NCBI RefSeq assembly: GCF_932526225.1
Contig: NC_064035.1
Location: 11,333,296-11,397,295, forward strand
Reading direction: 5' to 3'
Length of the DNA: 64,000 nt
Origin: Nematostella vectensis
Taxonomy: Eukaryota; Cnidaria; Anthozoa; Actiniaria; Edwardsiidae
This document shows positions 12,499 to 23,700 of this stretch, piece by piece. A program made the translations under genes and the position numbers. The notes under the pieces were generated by a model. That model worked only from the letters and a program-made list of their open reading frames with translations. It was not told where the DNA came from and made no database searches. The first letter of the stretch is position 1; each line of letters opens with the position of its first letter.

Positions 12499-12794
12499 CT
12501 TGCATTCGAGTAGCCTACACTTTACTTGGTCAGCGGTAATACCATTTACTTTGTAAATTTCACATGCTGCCAAAATACGATATTTTCGTAGAAAAGACGT
12601 ACATTTTTATTTGCAATCAAAAGAAGAATAAGAGAAAAAGGCGCATGGTCTTTCGTCAGAGATTTAATCAAGTAACACATATTCGCGGCACAGGGTACCC
12701 ATAAAATGATGCTTACAATTTATGTCAGGATATCAAACCCGTTTCCTTCCTGAGTATTGTGCACTTTCAGTGAACTCCTTTTACACCAAGTACA
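12499..12794. promoter_or_regulatory. Divergent promoter, IGBP1 / AlkD-like gene
   Basis: Only 296 bp separate the two opposed start codons, so this interval must hold both 5' UTRs and both promoters. No TATA box or recognisable operator stands out. The bidirectional role is inferred from geometry. Confidence 0.6.
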
Positions 12795-13565
12795 ATGAGC
12801 AAGAGGAGTCGACAACACAAAGCAACACCTCCTCCAACAAAGAGAGCTAGGGGGACAGAACAGGAAGTTAGAAATAGCAAAATGAACATTGTAAATTTGG
12901 TTCAAGAAATCAAACAATCCTTCGCATCTCACGCGAACCCAGCAAATGCTGCGCGCATGAAACAGTACATGAGGGGGAAATTTGAGTTTTTCGGAATTAA
13001 CTCACCTCAAAGGAAAGAGTTATCAAAGCCGTATTTATCCTCAAAGTTTTCTAACCAAGAAGTTCGAGAGTTCTTGAAAGAGCTGTGGTCTTCACCGGAA
13101 CGTGAGCTACAATACTTTGGAATTGCATACCTGAATAAGCACGGCCTTCAATTTGAAAAAGAAGAATTCGAAGTGAATTTGGAATTTGCTCGTGGATTAA
13201 TCACAGAGAAATCATGGTGGGATACTGTGGACTGCTTGGCCGACCATTTGGTTGGGGATTTAGTAAGGTCTTCTCCAAGAAAAGGCAAGCAAGCGATGAA
13301 GCTGTGGATCAAAGATGAAAATTTGTGGCTAAGGCGTTGTGCTATTCTGCATCAGTTATCATACAAATGCGACACAGACAGCCAATTGTTATTCGAATTC
13401 TGCGCGTTGAGAGCTCACGAGAAAGAATTCTTTATTCAAAAAGCTATTGGTTGGGCTCTTCGGGAGTTTGCCAAGACAGATAGAGCTAAAGTTTCCAACT
13501 TTTTGAAGGCTCATAAAGAAGGGTTGAGCAGACTTAGCTATAGGGAGGCCACAAAGCACCTTTGA
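12795..13565 (+). CDS. AlkD-like DNA alkylation repair protein (HEAT-like repeats)
   Basis: An intronless frame of 256 aa. The DNA alkylation repair family (AlkD; Pfam PF08713) are DNA glycosylases built of HEAT-like helical repeats that remove alkylated bases; AlkD is about 230 aa. Matching features are the N-terminal NAARMKQYMRGKFEFFGI block, then SPQRKEL, the DTVDCLADHLVG helix with its conserved Trp-Asp context (SWWDTVD), ENLWLRRCAILHQL, and EFFIQKAIGWALREFAKTD near the C-terminus. This set is typical of the eukaryotic and bacterial AlkD-like proteins. The first 30 residues are a basic Lys/Arg-rich tail (MSKRSRQHKA, TKRARG), a possible nuclear localisation signal. AATAATAAAA near 13617 is a likely polyadenylation signal. 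The lack of introns among intron-rich neighbours suggests retroposition or bacterial ancestry (inference). Glycosylase activity is not proven by sequence alone. Confidence 0.9.
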   Translation: MSKRSRQHKATPPPTKRARGTEQEVRNSKMNIVNLVQEIKQSFASHANPANAARMKQYMRGKFEFFGINSPQRKELSKPYLSSKFSNQEVREFLKELWSSPERELQYFGIAYLNKHGLQFEKEEFEVNLEFARGLITEKSWWDTVDCLADHLVGDLVRSSPRKGKQAMKLWIKDENLWLRRCAILHQLSYKCDTDSQLLFEFCALRAHEKEFFIQKAIGWALREFAKTDRAKVSNFLKAHKEGLSRLSYREATKHL

Positions 13566-13966
13566 AGAACATCAAAGACAGTCTGGAAATGCTTGGTACC
13601 CCAGCTGTTGTTATTGAATAATAAAAACAAAATTAACAGAAAGTAATTTTAGGCTCCTACTTTAAGGGACAATGGAACTTAAAGACAAATCATAGCCAGA
13701 ATTTGGCCAGGAAAAATGCTTTAAGGCGAGACCAAAAGCCCTAGTTTCAGTACCAACATCATACTTATTCATATAAAAGTATTTTATGCAAGTTTCACTG
13801 TAAAGCTAATTTTAAATAAGGATTATTTTATTATTAATTACTAAGCATGGAGTTAGAGTGGTTTTCAAAAACCAGTAAAATACTATTTAGTTTTTTTAGT
13901 ACTAATACACAGTAATGTCTTTGTTCTCTTTTGTTCTTGCTTGACTAGGACAAAAACACTTTTGCC

Positions 13967-14102
13967 TTAGGCTAAGTTCAAATGCCATATTATACATGAG
14001 CTGTATTCAGTGCAAATGCATACAAATGAATCAATTTAATTACTTGATCGCATTTGCATTGGATATGGCTCATGGAAAATATGAAGTTAGAACTTAGCCT
14101 GA
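13967..14102. mobile_element. Palindromic MITE, family A copy 1
   Basis: About 136 bp. The left arm begins TTAGGCTAAGTTCAAATGCC and the right arm is its imperfect complement, ending GTTAGAACTTAGCCTGAA. Inner blocks such as CATGAGCTGTATTCAGTGCAAATGCAT also pair. The same family recurs at 62627-62773. It lies in the gap 13566-14394 between the AlkD-like gene and NDUFA4, which holds nothing else I recognise. Confidence 0.75.
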
Positions 14103-14394
14103 ATGTTCTTAAAAAATAGTTACCAAGACATAAGAATAATTTGTAACTTTAATTACATTCAAACAAGCCAGCAATTAAGTTAAGAGTCTCTTATTTTTGT
14201 CCGGTGACTGACTATGAAATTACACAAGTCTCATCACATTTAGATGTACATAACCTTATTTGTACACACACTCTCTTTTAGGTACATAGGATTCAAATTT
14301 CCTCCAAAACGTTACATTTTCTTCAACATAAAGTTCAGCAGATACAATATTACAGCCTCAAATTTATCAACAAGTAAGAAAAATACAAATTATC

Positions 14395-17300
14395 CTAAGA
14401 CTCCTTTTCATAGTCTGGTCTCTCATGCTTCAGGTTGCTGTAGTCTTTAGTAGAAAATAACTGAAAAAAAAAAAAAAGAATAAAGAAACAATAAAAGGGA
14501 ATCACTTTTTTTTATAAATGGCAAGAGGCTATACCTTGCGCTGCTCATTTGGTGCCACACGCTGCCAAGGGTAAGGGTTGTTCTTTTTGTCGATTCTAAA
14601 ACAGATAAATTTTGGTGTTAGGATATACATGGTGATACAAAGATAAAAGACACCTGTACTAGAGGGGCTTGAAAATCAATCAAGTGACCAGCAGCAGGAC
14701 CAAGAGCAAGTAGCCACTTGTTGCAACAATAGGGTCTGGGGGACACAGGATTTTGCTTAAACACGAGGTTCCGCTATAGAGGGAAAGCTCCTCCCACGCC
14801 CGGGCTCGAGAACAGTTAGTTATCAATCAGCCGTCAATGAGTCAACATGTCAGACAATTGCTCTGAGCGCTAAATTAAAATTTCATATTCTAAACCAGAA
14901 TGAATATCATTCCTAGAGTTGTCCATGTAAGAATATTTCTGTCTATGGTAAAATAATCCTATACCAAGCTGTGTGCGCCCAAAAATACGAGCATTTTCAT
15001 CACAGCATGATGATAATTTATGCAGGTGCGTTAGATTATGGATAGCGCAAAATTTAAAATTTTGCACCGAAAACTTGAGTGGACAGCAAATCACTAATTT
15101 ATTGATCTCTTCACACAACTGTCTTGTTACCTGTGCAAAAAAAAAGTTTTATTTTAGTTAACTAAGGCTCAGAGATAAGCAATTTTACAGGAGGCTTACA
15201 ATTTGTGACTGCTAGCACTGCAGTGTTCTGATTATAATTGCAAATTAGAGCCCAGGGGTGGGAGGAGCTTTCCCTTATAGCGGAACCTCTTGTTTAAATT
15301 CGGTGCGGGATGCATTAATTCGACAGTAATTGAGATTGGCTTTGAAAAAGAGGATCATAGCTACCAGATACAGCATTTTGGTAAAAAAAGCACTTCATGA
15401 AACTGTCAAGGTAGCCTGCTAGCACCTACTGCACTGTAACACTAAGCCATGCTCAGTTCTAAATGTTCTTTGATATAAGGTGAATAATTATTTAATAAAA
15501 GCTTACGCGGCTTCTGGGTGAGTCAACAATGAACGTCCTATAAACCAGGTAGCCCCACCGACAGCAGCACCAATACACACAAAAAGTGGTATTAACTGAA
15601 AGAGAAAGTCAGCAAGTTTTTATAAAAAGGATAATTGGAAGAAAACTGTAAGGGTTTTTTCACAAATGGCTAATAATTTTTGACAACTTTCCGACACCAT
15701 TATTTCAGCTCTTATTGGTTTTATAAGAAAATTGCATTGGGCTATTTTTTTTTTTCAGTTTCTATGAGTGGAAAATGAAATAGTGGAGCTTGAAATGCCA
15801 TAAAAATATACTTAATTTTTTCTGTACCAATGAGATTCTTGGGAATGGGATTTTGGTAGCCTGCGAACAGGCTCTCCTTTGTGCTGAATCAGACTTAGCC
15901 TTTCGAGTGTTCAGGGGCCGTATGGCACGCCACTTTTAGTAGAGTCCTGTGGCGCACGGTTTTAGTCGGAAGGGCGTTTAGTCTTTCGACTGTTCACGAG
16001 CCCTTTGGCGCGGTTTTAGGGGGGCTTTGGGCCGAGCAAAGAAAGGAGAGCCTGCAATGGTCTTTGTTCGTATCGAGTATCTACGTTCAAAACCCGAACA
16101 TAAAATACTGATTGGTAATTTTTTTCAAGTGATGACAGAATCCTTCAGCAGCCCACAACAGAAGTGTGAGCATGACCACTATACTACAATCAATGCATTC
16201 GCGGCTGGTTTCCACCTTCTTAGTGCGAGATTCTTTATAAGACAAGCCATAGTTTTGTCGTCCGGTGTTCTCAAAGTCACGTCCCCGTTGGGAGATAAAA
16301 TCAGAATTTTCACAATTGTTGTGTTGTTTGGAAGACCGTTGATGTTGAGATGTGCGAGAAAGGTACAGTATCTTCTTGTTGTTTCTCCTGTTGTGCTGGT
16401 GGGAGATTTTCTTTGTCCTCCTCAGTCTGGACAAAAAGTCGACAACGCGATTGCGGTTGTTTTTCCGGATCAACGAATTCGTTTGTTCTTCTTACTTTCC
16501 TCGAAGGACTTTTTCCTGGCGTCAAAACAACGAGCCGCTTCGAGACTAGAACCTCTTGGACTCTTGTCAAGGGTTGTTAATATCTGCTGAAGCCGTGGAA
16601 AGCTTGCAATATTGTATTATTTTTCTGAAGCACCCAGGACAGATTCTTGAAGATAACAAACTGTTGTTTTCTAGCTGGACACCAACACTATAGCATATCG
16701 ACGACAAAACTACAATTTTATAGCTGTCTCTATTAGAAGGCTAGAACACGTCACAAATGAGACTAGAGAACCGTATTGCATTCTCAATGAACACTTGCAA
16801 ACTCTGCAAAAGTCGTCTGTTGTGTTAAGTCGGGTTTGAAGCTGTCTACCCTTGCGTCGATACGTTTTCTTTGGAGTTTCTCGTGTAGATTCATTCAGCA
16901 TGGGGAAACACATGAACCGACGAAACAAACTCTGTTTTGACAGTTCTCAGGATGAGTGAACAGCGTTACCCCGGGCCACTTTCGCTGAATTTTGATTGGT
17001 CCGTATCATTTTGATGACTGACAAGTGATTAGAAAATTAATCGAGCGTGAAAGGGGACTGATCTCAAACAATACAGAGACTATTGCAGGCGCTAGCCTCG
17101 CAAGCATTGGCAGCCAATGAAAAACGTGATTGGCTCATTTAACAGACAATCAAATGTTTCACAAATCATGGAGTTAAATTTTACCTTCACAAAAAATTAA
17201 ACTGTAACATTTACATACTGGTTGGTTGTGTTTACAGAAAAATGTTACAGATTTAGGAGCAGGTTTAGGAGCAAAGAAGCATAATAACTGAATCCCTACA

Positions 17301-17615
17301 AAGAGATTATTAACTTATCTTTCTTGAAGTAATTCATGAACTTCACAAAGAAGAAAATAGCAGAACAAAAACACGGAAAGGCATATATCGATGACGGAGT
17401 CAATGTCCTTATATTTGTTATCGTTTTACTCATGTACTTATCTCAAACGATCGCTGATCTTACAAATGCATGCAATGGTGCACGTTTCCTCACTTCTCGA
17501 CACACACTATGATGACTCAGCGAACTTTACTTTAAAAAAGTGATTTTCCTTAGAACTTCAAACTTAAAAATCTATACCTTACCTCAGGGTATCTTTTTAG
17601 GTACCGGACAAGCAT
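14395..17615 (-). CDS. NDUFA4: NDUFA4 (COXFA4), small cytochrome c oxidase-associated subunit
   Basis: Four exons with correct phases: 17615-17583, 15595-15507, 14595-14535, 14460-14395. They give 82 aa; human NDUFA4 has 81. The protein starts MLVRYLKRYPELIPLFVCIG, closely following the human MLRQI...HPSLIPLFVFIG start. A single membrane segment follows (LIPLFVCIGAAVGGATWFIG), then the matrix or intermembrane tail with NNPYPWQRVAPNEQ and the C-terminal KDYSNLKHERPDY, both family signatures. Originally assigned to complex I, this subunit is now known to associate with cytochrome c oxidase in the inner mitochondrial membrane. The gene is head to head with MRPL45. Intron 1 contains a coding fragment of another gene on the same strand (16310-16928) and intron 2 a 541-bp TTAA-flanked element. 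Confidence 0.95.
14757..15297. mobile_element. Non-autonomous TTAA-flanked element in NDUFA4 intron 2
   Basis: The terminal inverted repeats are about 45 bp. The left end reads TTAAACACGAGGTTCCGCTA. The right end is the complement of TTAAACAAGAGGTTCCGCTA. Both continue through GGGAAAGCTCCTCCCAC. TTAA at both outer ends fits a TTAA target duplication, as in the piggyBac superfamily. The 541-bp interior has no transposase. Confidence 0.75.
15868..16060. repeat. Repeat with internal direct duplication and AGGCTCTCCTTT ends
   Basis: The left edge reads CAGGCTCTCCTTTGTGC and the right edge AAAGAAAGGAGAGCCTGC, forming an inverted pair. Inside, TAGCCTTTCGAGTGTTCA and TAGTCTTTCGACTGTTCA are direct repeats about 68 bp apart. 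It lies next to the coding fragment in NDUFA4 intron 1. Confidence 0.5.
16310..16928 (-). pseudogene. Coding fragments of an unrecognised gene or gene relic inside NDUFA4 intron 1
   Basis: Two minus-strand stretches have protein-like composition. At 16928-16710 the frame includes KKTYRRKGRQLQTRL and then DDFCRVCKCSLRMQYG, a Cys-x2-Cys motif. At 16570-16310 it includes VLVSKRLVVLTPGKSPSRKV followed by a charged EEDKENLPP segment. A third possible continuation, in another frame, lies below 16310. The pieces do not join into one clean frame: no ATG-to-stop model works and no exon pair has obvious matching splice sites. They could be exons of a nested gene, or remains of a dispersed cnidarian gene family with an N-terminal Cys-rich module. 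Function unknown. Confidence 0.35.
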
Positions 17616-17789
17616 TCTCACAGTACAAAAGGCTTTCTTTTTTTTATGAAAAAATGGGTAAAAGGCCGGTCCAACTGCCCTCACGTTCAAGATGGCGTTT
17701 GCGAGACTTGCCGTGTGACGTCACAACCCAGGTCACCGCGGTTGAGCCTGACCGGGTTCAGGTTCGGGCTCAAGACCAACTAATCCAAG
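17616..17789. promoter_or_regulatory. Divergent promoter, NDUFA4 / MRPL45
   Basis: 174 bp separate the opposed start codons of two nuclear genes for mitochondrial proteins. The interval is GC-richer than its surroundings. It contains CAAGATGGCGTTTG and, just before and at the MRPL45 start, CCAAGATGGCGGCC; AAGATGGCGGC is a YY1-type element common in mitochondrial and ribosomal protein promoters. TGACGTCA, a palindromic CRE-like site, lies at about 17716-17723. Bidirectional control is inferred. Confidence 0.65.
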
Positions 17790-20700
17790 ATGGCGGCCAC
17801 CTGCCTGTTACGGCGTGCAAATACTTGTGCTAAATTCCAGGTAAAGGTTTATATATTATTCGTATTTATTGTATGTTGCTAGGTGTTTATTTTTGATGCT
17901 GCAACAAATTCACGATTTCGAGAGATTTTAGCATAAATATGAATGAGTTATTATTTTGAACTGCCTCTGATCCACTGATTTGTGATGGTGGTCAGGCGTT
18001 CTGTCTTGAAGTACAAATGATTGGGGTTTAAGCGAAAATAAAAACTGAGAGTAGGTTATGACCGTACAAAGAATGGGGACGAAGGATTGGAGAGAGCAGA
18101 GGCTAAACCCCCTCCCCATTCTTCGTTTGGCCATACTCTTCCTCGCCCTTTTTATCCACTGAAACCCCACAGAAATGCTTGCTCTGCAAGCGAGGGGTTA
18201 ACTCGTTGTACGATTGTTGTCCTCCTAAGGACAAATGACAATCTGCTATTTGTTAGCTAAAAGCTGTAAGTATACTCTATCCCCACTCTGGGCTGGGCAT
18301 TGAATGTCATAGCTGTCAACCTCGCTTTTGGAAAAATCTTGATACAAAGAATGTATCAGGAGTACAGTACCAAGATATAGCTAATACGGGAGAATACAGT
18401 AAAGGTATGAATATTAAAATTAGGCATGAGAAAAGGAGATGACAGCTACGAAATCCACAATGTGGACGAGTACAGTACAGGTCTAGAGTAACATAACCTC
18501 CACTCGCGAGTACTCGAGACTCATGCATATTCTTCTCGAGTATCGCTCGAGAGTATTGACTCGCCAAATATTCATAAGCTTGAGCGTCTTTGTGAGTGAT
18601 TGATTTCAGTGTTTTCTAATCCGTGACTTTATATCTGCCCATTATAAAGTATAGAATGATTAGGATTGCCTGCGTGGTTAGTAAAGTAAACTCAGAAACA
18701 TCGAACAAGATTTTTGTGCTATCTTGCTAACTTTAACAAAATGATTTAAATTTATAAACGAACACTCCTGGGTTTTTGCTTTAAATATAATAGTAAGCGA
18801 AGTAAAATAATTCCTAATAAAAGGTAGAACTAGCTCCAATTAATTATTTTTATTTTCTAGGGATTAGTTGCGTAACGCAATTTGAACACGCTTTGCCGTA
18901 GCTAAACGCCGTGAGCCATAAAACGAATTGTAAATAACACTTGATCGACTTTGAGTACGGGGCTAAAATCATGTACCTTTTCAATCATCATCCTGCTAAC
19001 AATTTGAGACATAACAGAAAGTACTGCAAAGTTTATTAGCCAAATAAGCGAAGCTTCAGACTTTGAAGCAAGTTCAGACGATGAGAAGAAGCTACCAACT
19101 TTGAAGCGAGACAGTCATAATAAAGTGCTAGACTAGACAGCGACACTTTGTAGACAGTCTTTGTGAACATATTTGCAGTAAACACAGAAATATTATTTCT
19201 GCGTTTAGATGATTCAAGACAAATAACAAATAACGGCAAGACAAATAAGTATAATCCTGTCTCATCCCGTCTCAGTCTCATATTAGTTAACTAAGCTGTT
19301 ATATGTGAATTTTAAAGAGAAGAATTATTTGTGCGCTTTATTTTTTCCCAGTTCAAGTGACAAAACCGGCAGGCTTACAAATGACTAAAAGCCCACGAAG
19401 TATACAAATTACAATATGATACGATCTTGAATTGTATTCATGATGTACATTTATTATAAAGACGCTTAGTAAATCTAAAGCGACATTCGAAGGAAGAACG
19501 AATTGCGTTTATCTCGAGCTTTAAAGTGCAACTTAATTAGACATGACAATCGGGCTAAAATTCTTAACACGGGGAAAAAATTATATACATCATGGTTAAC
19601 AAAGCAGACTCAATTTTAGGTGGCTTATTCCCCCTAGTTTTTCTACTCTGATACATTGAAAATGAGGGCATTTCGCGTCTGGGTACTGGGCTTGGATCCT
19701 TTCCAAATATGTGCGATTCCATGCGCTACTTTGTTTGGTTAGTTGTTAGGCCAAGCGAAGCCGACTTCTCCACAGACTTTCACACATTTGACCGTAACCA
19801 CCATTACTGACCATGAAGAAAAAGAAATAGTTTTGACCTTCCAATAAGCAAAAAAACAGTTTTAGCTATTTAGAGATATGCTTTTCTTTTAGCGAAGTTA
19901 ATAAAATATTTCCTACAAACACATGTTAGAGCGTAATCGTGTTACGCATTTCGTCTACGAGAATGACATGAAACCTGAAACCTTGTTGTTTCTTCATCAG
20001 ATCTCGCATGTTTGACTTATCATAACCTTTGATTCTGTAAACCTTCCAATCAGCCACAACTTATTTGAGATATCTTAAGATGTAATTTTTCACCTGAAAA
20101 GTAAATCATTATTTCCTACGAGCATTTTTTTTAAGACCGTCGATGTAATAAATATTTCGTCTACGAAGCGTTGTTATTTCTTTAAGATCCCAGTGTTTGA
20201 TTGATCATTCTTAAACCTTCCCACTCGGTGAAAGTGCGAGCGGTTCGATTCCTGCGAGCGGCGAGTGGCTTAGTTCTCGATTGTCTCATTAAAAAAGTGC
20301 TAGTCTCAATTCTCGAGTGGTGCGAGTGCTAATGAGGACTCTACACTCTCGAGTGGAGGTTATGTTACTCTAGACCTGTACTGTAGGCTTGTCAAGCACC
20401 CTTGCCTGACTCTTGTCAATCCCCCCCCCCCTGTGGGGCTTGACAATTATTGGTGCATCATAGAAAGACTTGGAGTTTTTTTTAAGTTGGCACCCTGTCT
20501 TTTCAAGGACAATGTTTTTCAGTCTCATAGTTGTAAACATAGTCATTTTATTATCCAGAAAAAAATACAAATATTGTTACACTGCCCGCAAATACAGTAG
20601 CAGAAGCTAATCAATGTGAACATGCTATTAGACAGACCCTCCAAGAAAGTTAATTAGCCTTTTTTATTCTTTACATTTGAAAATCCAGCAGTCTATTTTA

Positions 20701-23700
20701 TACAAGAGAAACTTCTAAATTAGCATGATAAGCGTTAAGAATATTGGATTCTTGGAAGTATCTGAGTTACTCGTTTGAACTAGTATGGATGTAACTGTAT
20801 CGCTGGCTGGATTTATAGCACACCGTCTAGGCTTTGCACCAGTATTTGCATTGCTTCACTACTTGCTTTTTACAGCTAATGATGCTGCTCACCCTCCTTT
20901 TGCAGGGTATTTAATTGGCAGACCATTTGTATATCCCAGGCACTACCACTAGAAGGGCAGTGTATTTAATTGACAGACTGTTTGTATATCCCAGGCACTA
21001 CCACTAGAAGGGCAGGGTATCTAATTGGCAGACCATTTGTATATCCCAGGCACTACCACTAGAAGGGCAGGGTATTTAATTGGCAGACTGTTTCCGTATT
21101 TCCCAAGGCACTACCACTAGAAGGGCAGTGTATAAAATTGGCAGACTGTTTGTATATCCCAGGCACTACCACTAGAAGGGCAGTGTATAAAATTGGCAGA
21201 CTGTTTGTATATCCCAGGCACTACCACTAGAAGGGCAGGGTATCTAATTGGCAGACTGTTTGTATATCCCAGGCACTACCACTAGAAGGGCAAGGTATTT
21301 AATTGGCAGACTGTTTGTATATCCCAGGCACTACCACTAGAAGGGCAAGGTATTTAATTGGCAGACTGTTTGTATATCCCAGGCACTACCACTAGAAGGG
21401 CAGGGTATAAAATTGGCAGACTGTTTGTATATCCCAGGCACTACCACTAGAAGGGCAGGGTATTAAATTGGCAGACTGTTTGTATATCCCAGGCACTACC
21501 ACTAGAAGGGCAGGGTATTAAATTGGCAGACTGTTTGTATATCCCAGGCACTACCACTAGAAGGGCAGTGTATAAAATTGGCAGACTGTTTGTATATCCC
21601 AGGCACTACCACTAGAAGGGCAGGGTATTTAATTGGCAGACTGTTTGTATATCCCAGGCACTACCACTAGAAGGGCAGGGTATAAAATTGGCAGACTGTT
21701 TGTATATCCCAGGCACTACCACTAGAAGGGCAGGGTATTTAATTGGCAGACTGTTTGTATATCCCAGGCACTACCACTAGAAGGGCAGGGTATCTAATTG
21801 GCAGACCATTTGTATATCCCAGGCACTACCACTAGAAGGGCAGGGTATTTAATTGGCAGACTGTTTCCGTATTTCCCAAGGCACTACCACTAGAAGGGCA
21901 GTGTATAAAATTGGCAGACTGTTTGTATATCCCAGGCACTACCACTAGAAGGGCAGTGTATAAAATTGGCAGACTGTTTGTATATCCCAGGCACTACCAC
22001 TAGAAGGGCAGGGTATCTAATTGGCAGACTGTTTGTATATCCCAGGCACTACCACTAGAAGGGCAAGGTATTTAATTGGCAGACTGTTTGTATATCCCAG
22101 GCACTACCACTAGAAGGGCAAGGTATTTAATTGGCAGACTGTTTGTATATCCCAGGCACTACCACTAGAAGGGCAGGGTATCTAATTGGCAGACTGTTTG
22201 TATATCCCAGGCACTACCACTAGAAGGGCAGGGTATTAAATTGGCAGACTGTTTGTATATCCCAGGCACTACCACTAGAAGGGCAAGGTATTTAATTGGC
22301 AGACTGTTTGTATATCCCAGGCACTACCACTAGAAGGGCAGGGTATTAAATTGGCAGACTGTTTGTATATCCCAGGCACTACCACTAGAAGGGCAAGGTA
22401 TTTAATTGGCAGACTGTTTGTATATCCCAGGCACTACCACTAGAAGGGCAAGGTATTTAATTGGCAGACTGTTTGTATATCCCAGGCACTACCACTAGAA
22501 GGGCAGGGTATAAAATTGGCAGACTGTTTGTATATCCCAGGCACTACCACTAGAAGGGCAGGGTATAAAATTGGCAGACTGTTTGTATATCCCAGGCACT
22601 ACCACTAGAAGGGCAGTGTATAAAATTGGCAGACTGTTTGTATATCCCAGGCACTACCACTAGAAGGGCAGGGTATCTAATTGGCAGACTGTTTGTATAT
22701 CCCAGGCACTACCACTAGAAGGGCAGGGTATAAAATTGGCAGACTGTTTGTATATCCCAGGCACTACCACTAGAAGGGCAGGGTATCTAATTGGCAGACC
22801 ATTTGTATATCCCAGGCACTGCCACTAGAAGGGCAGTGTATAAAATTGGCAGACTGTTTGTATATCCCAGGCACTACCACTAGAAGGGCAGTGTATAAAA
22901 TTGGCAGACTGTTTGTATATCCCAGGCACTACCACTAGAAGGGCAGGGTATTTAATTGGCAGACTGTTTGTATATCCCAGGCACTACCACTAGAAGGGCA
23001 AGGTATTTAATTGGCAGACTGTTTGTATATCCCAGGCACTACCACTAGAAGGGCAGGGTATAAAATTGGCAGACTGTTTGTATATCCCAGGCACTACCAC
23101 TAGAAGGGCAGGGTATAAAATTGGCAGGCCATTTGTATATCCCAGGCACTACCACTAGAAGGGCAGGGTATTTATTTGGCAGACTGTTTCCGTATTTTCC
23201 AAGGCACTACCACTAGAAGGGCAGGGTATTAAATTAGGGTTGTTGCCTGGTAACTTGCCCTTACCAACTAATTTCAAACTTTTTCTAATTTTCTCATATT
23301 ATTATAATATTTTTTTTATGTTACTTGTCCCACATTTAGAAATAACCACCAAAAAAGGTGCTGATGAAAAACAAAAATGATGTACGTTTTTATTGCAGAT
23401 AATTGCTAGAGTTGGAGTAGATAATTCTGCAGGACGAAATGATTTGATGCTTGGTCCAATATGGGTTCTCCAAAGTCGAACAAAAATCAGCAAATCATCT
23501 CCTTTCGGAAAAAGAGTGAACCCAATGGCTGCCCAGCGAGAAAGTTTTTTGAAAAACTTCCCCAATGCCAAGGACATGGCCCCTTCAAAAGACAACCAGG
23601 AATCTGCTCTTGTAATAGATAGTGTTGGTATGTCCAGTTACAAAAGCCCCTCATTGTGAGAATTACATATTGAGCCCTTTATTGTTTCAGACATTGCAAA

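Noticed and set aside
16027..16590. 187-codon plus-strand open frame
   Set aside because: It overlaps the minus-strand coding-like fragments and a repeat, and its protein shows no domain character.
20903..23235. Possible CRISPR-like array
   Set aside because: Units abut directly with no unique spacers and no cas genes exist; the region is an intronic minisatellite in a eukaryotic genome.
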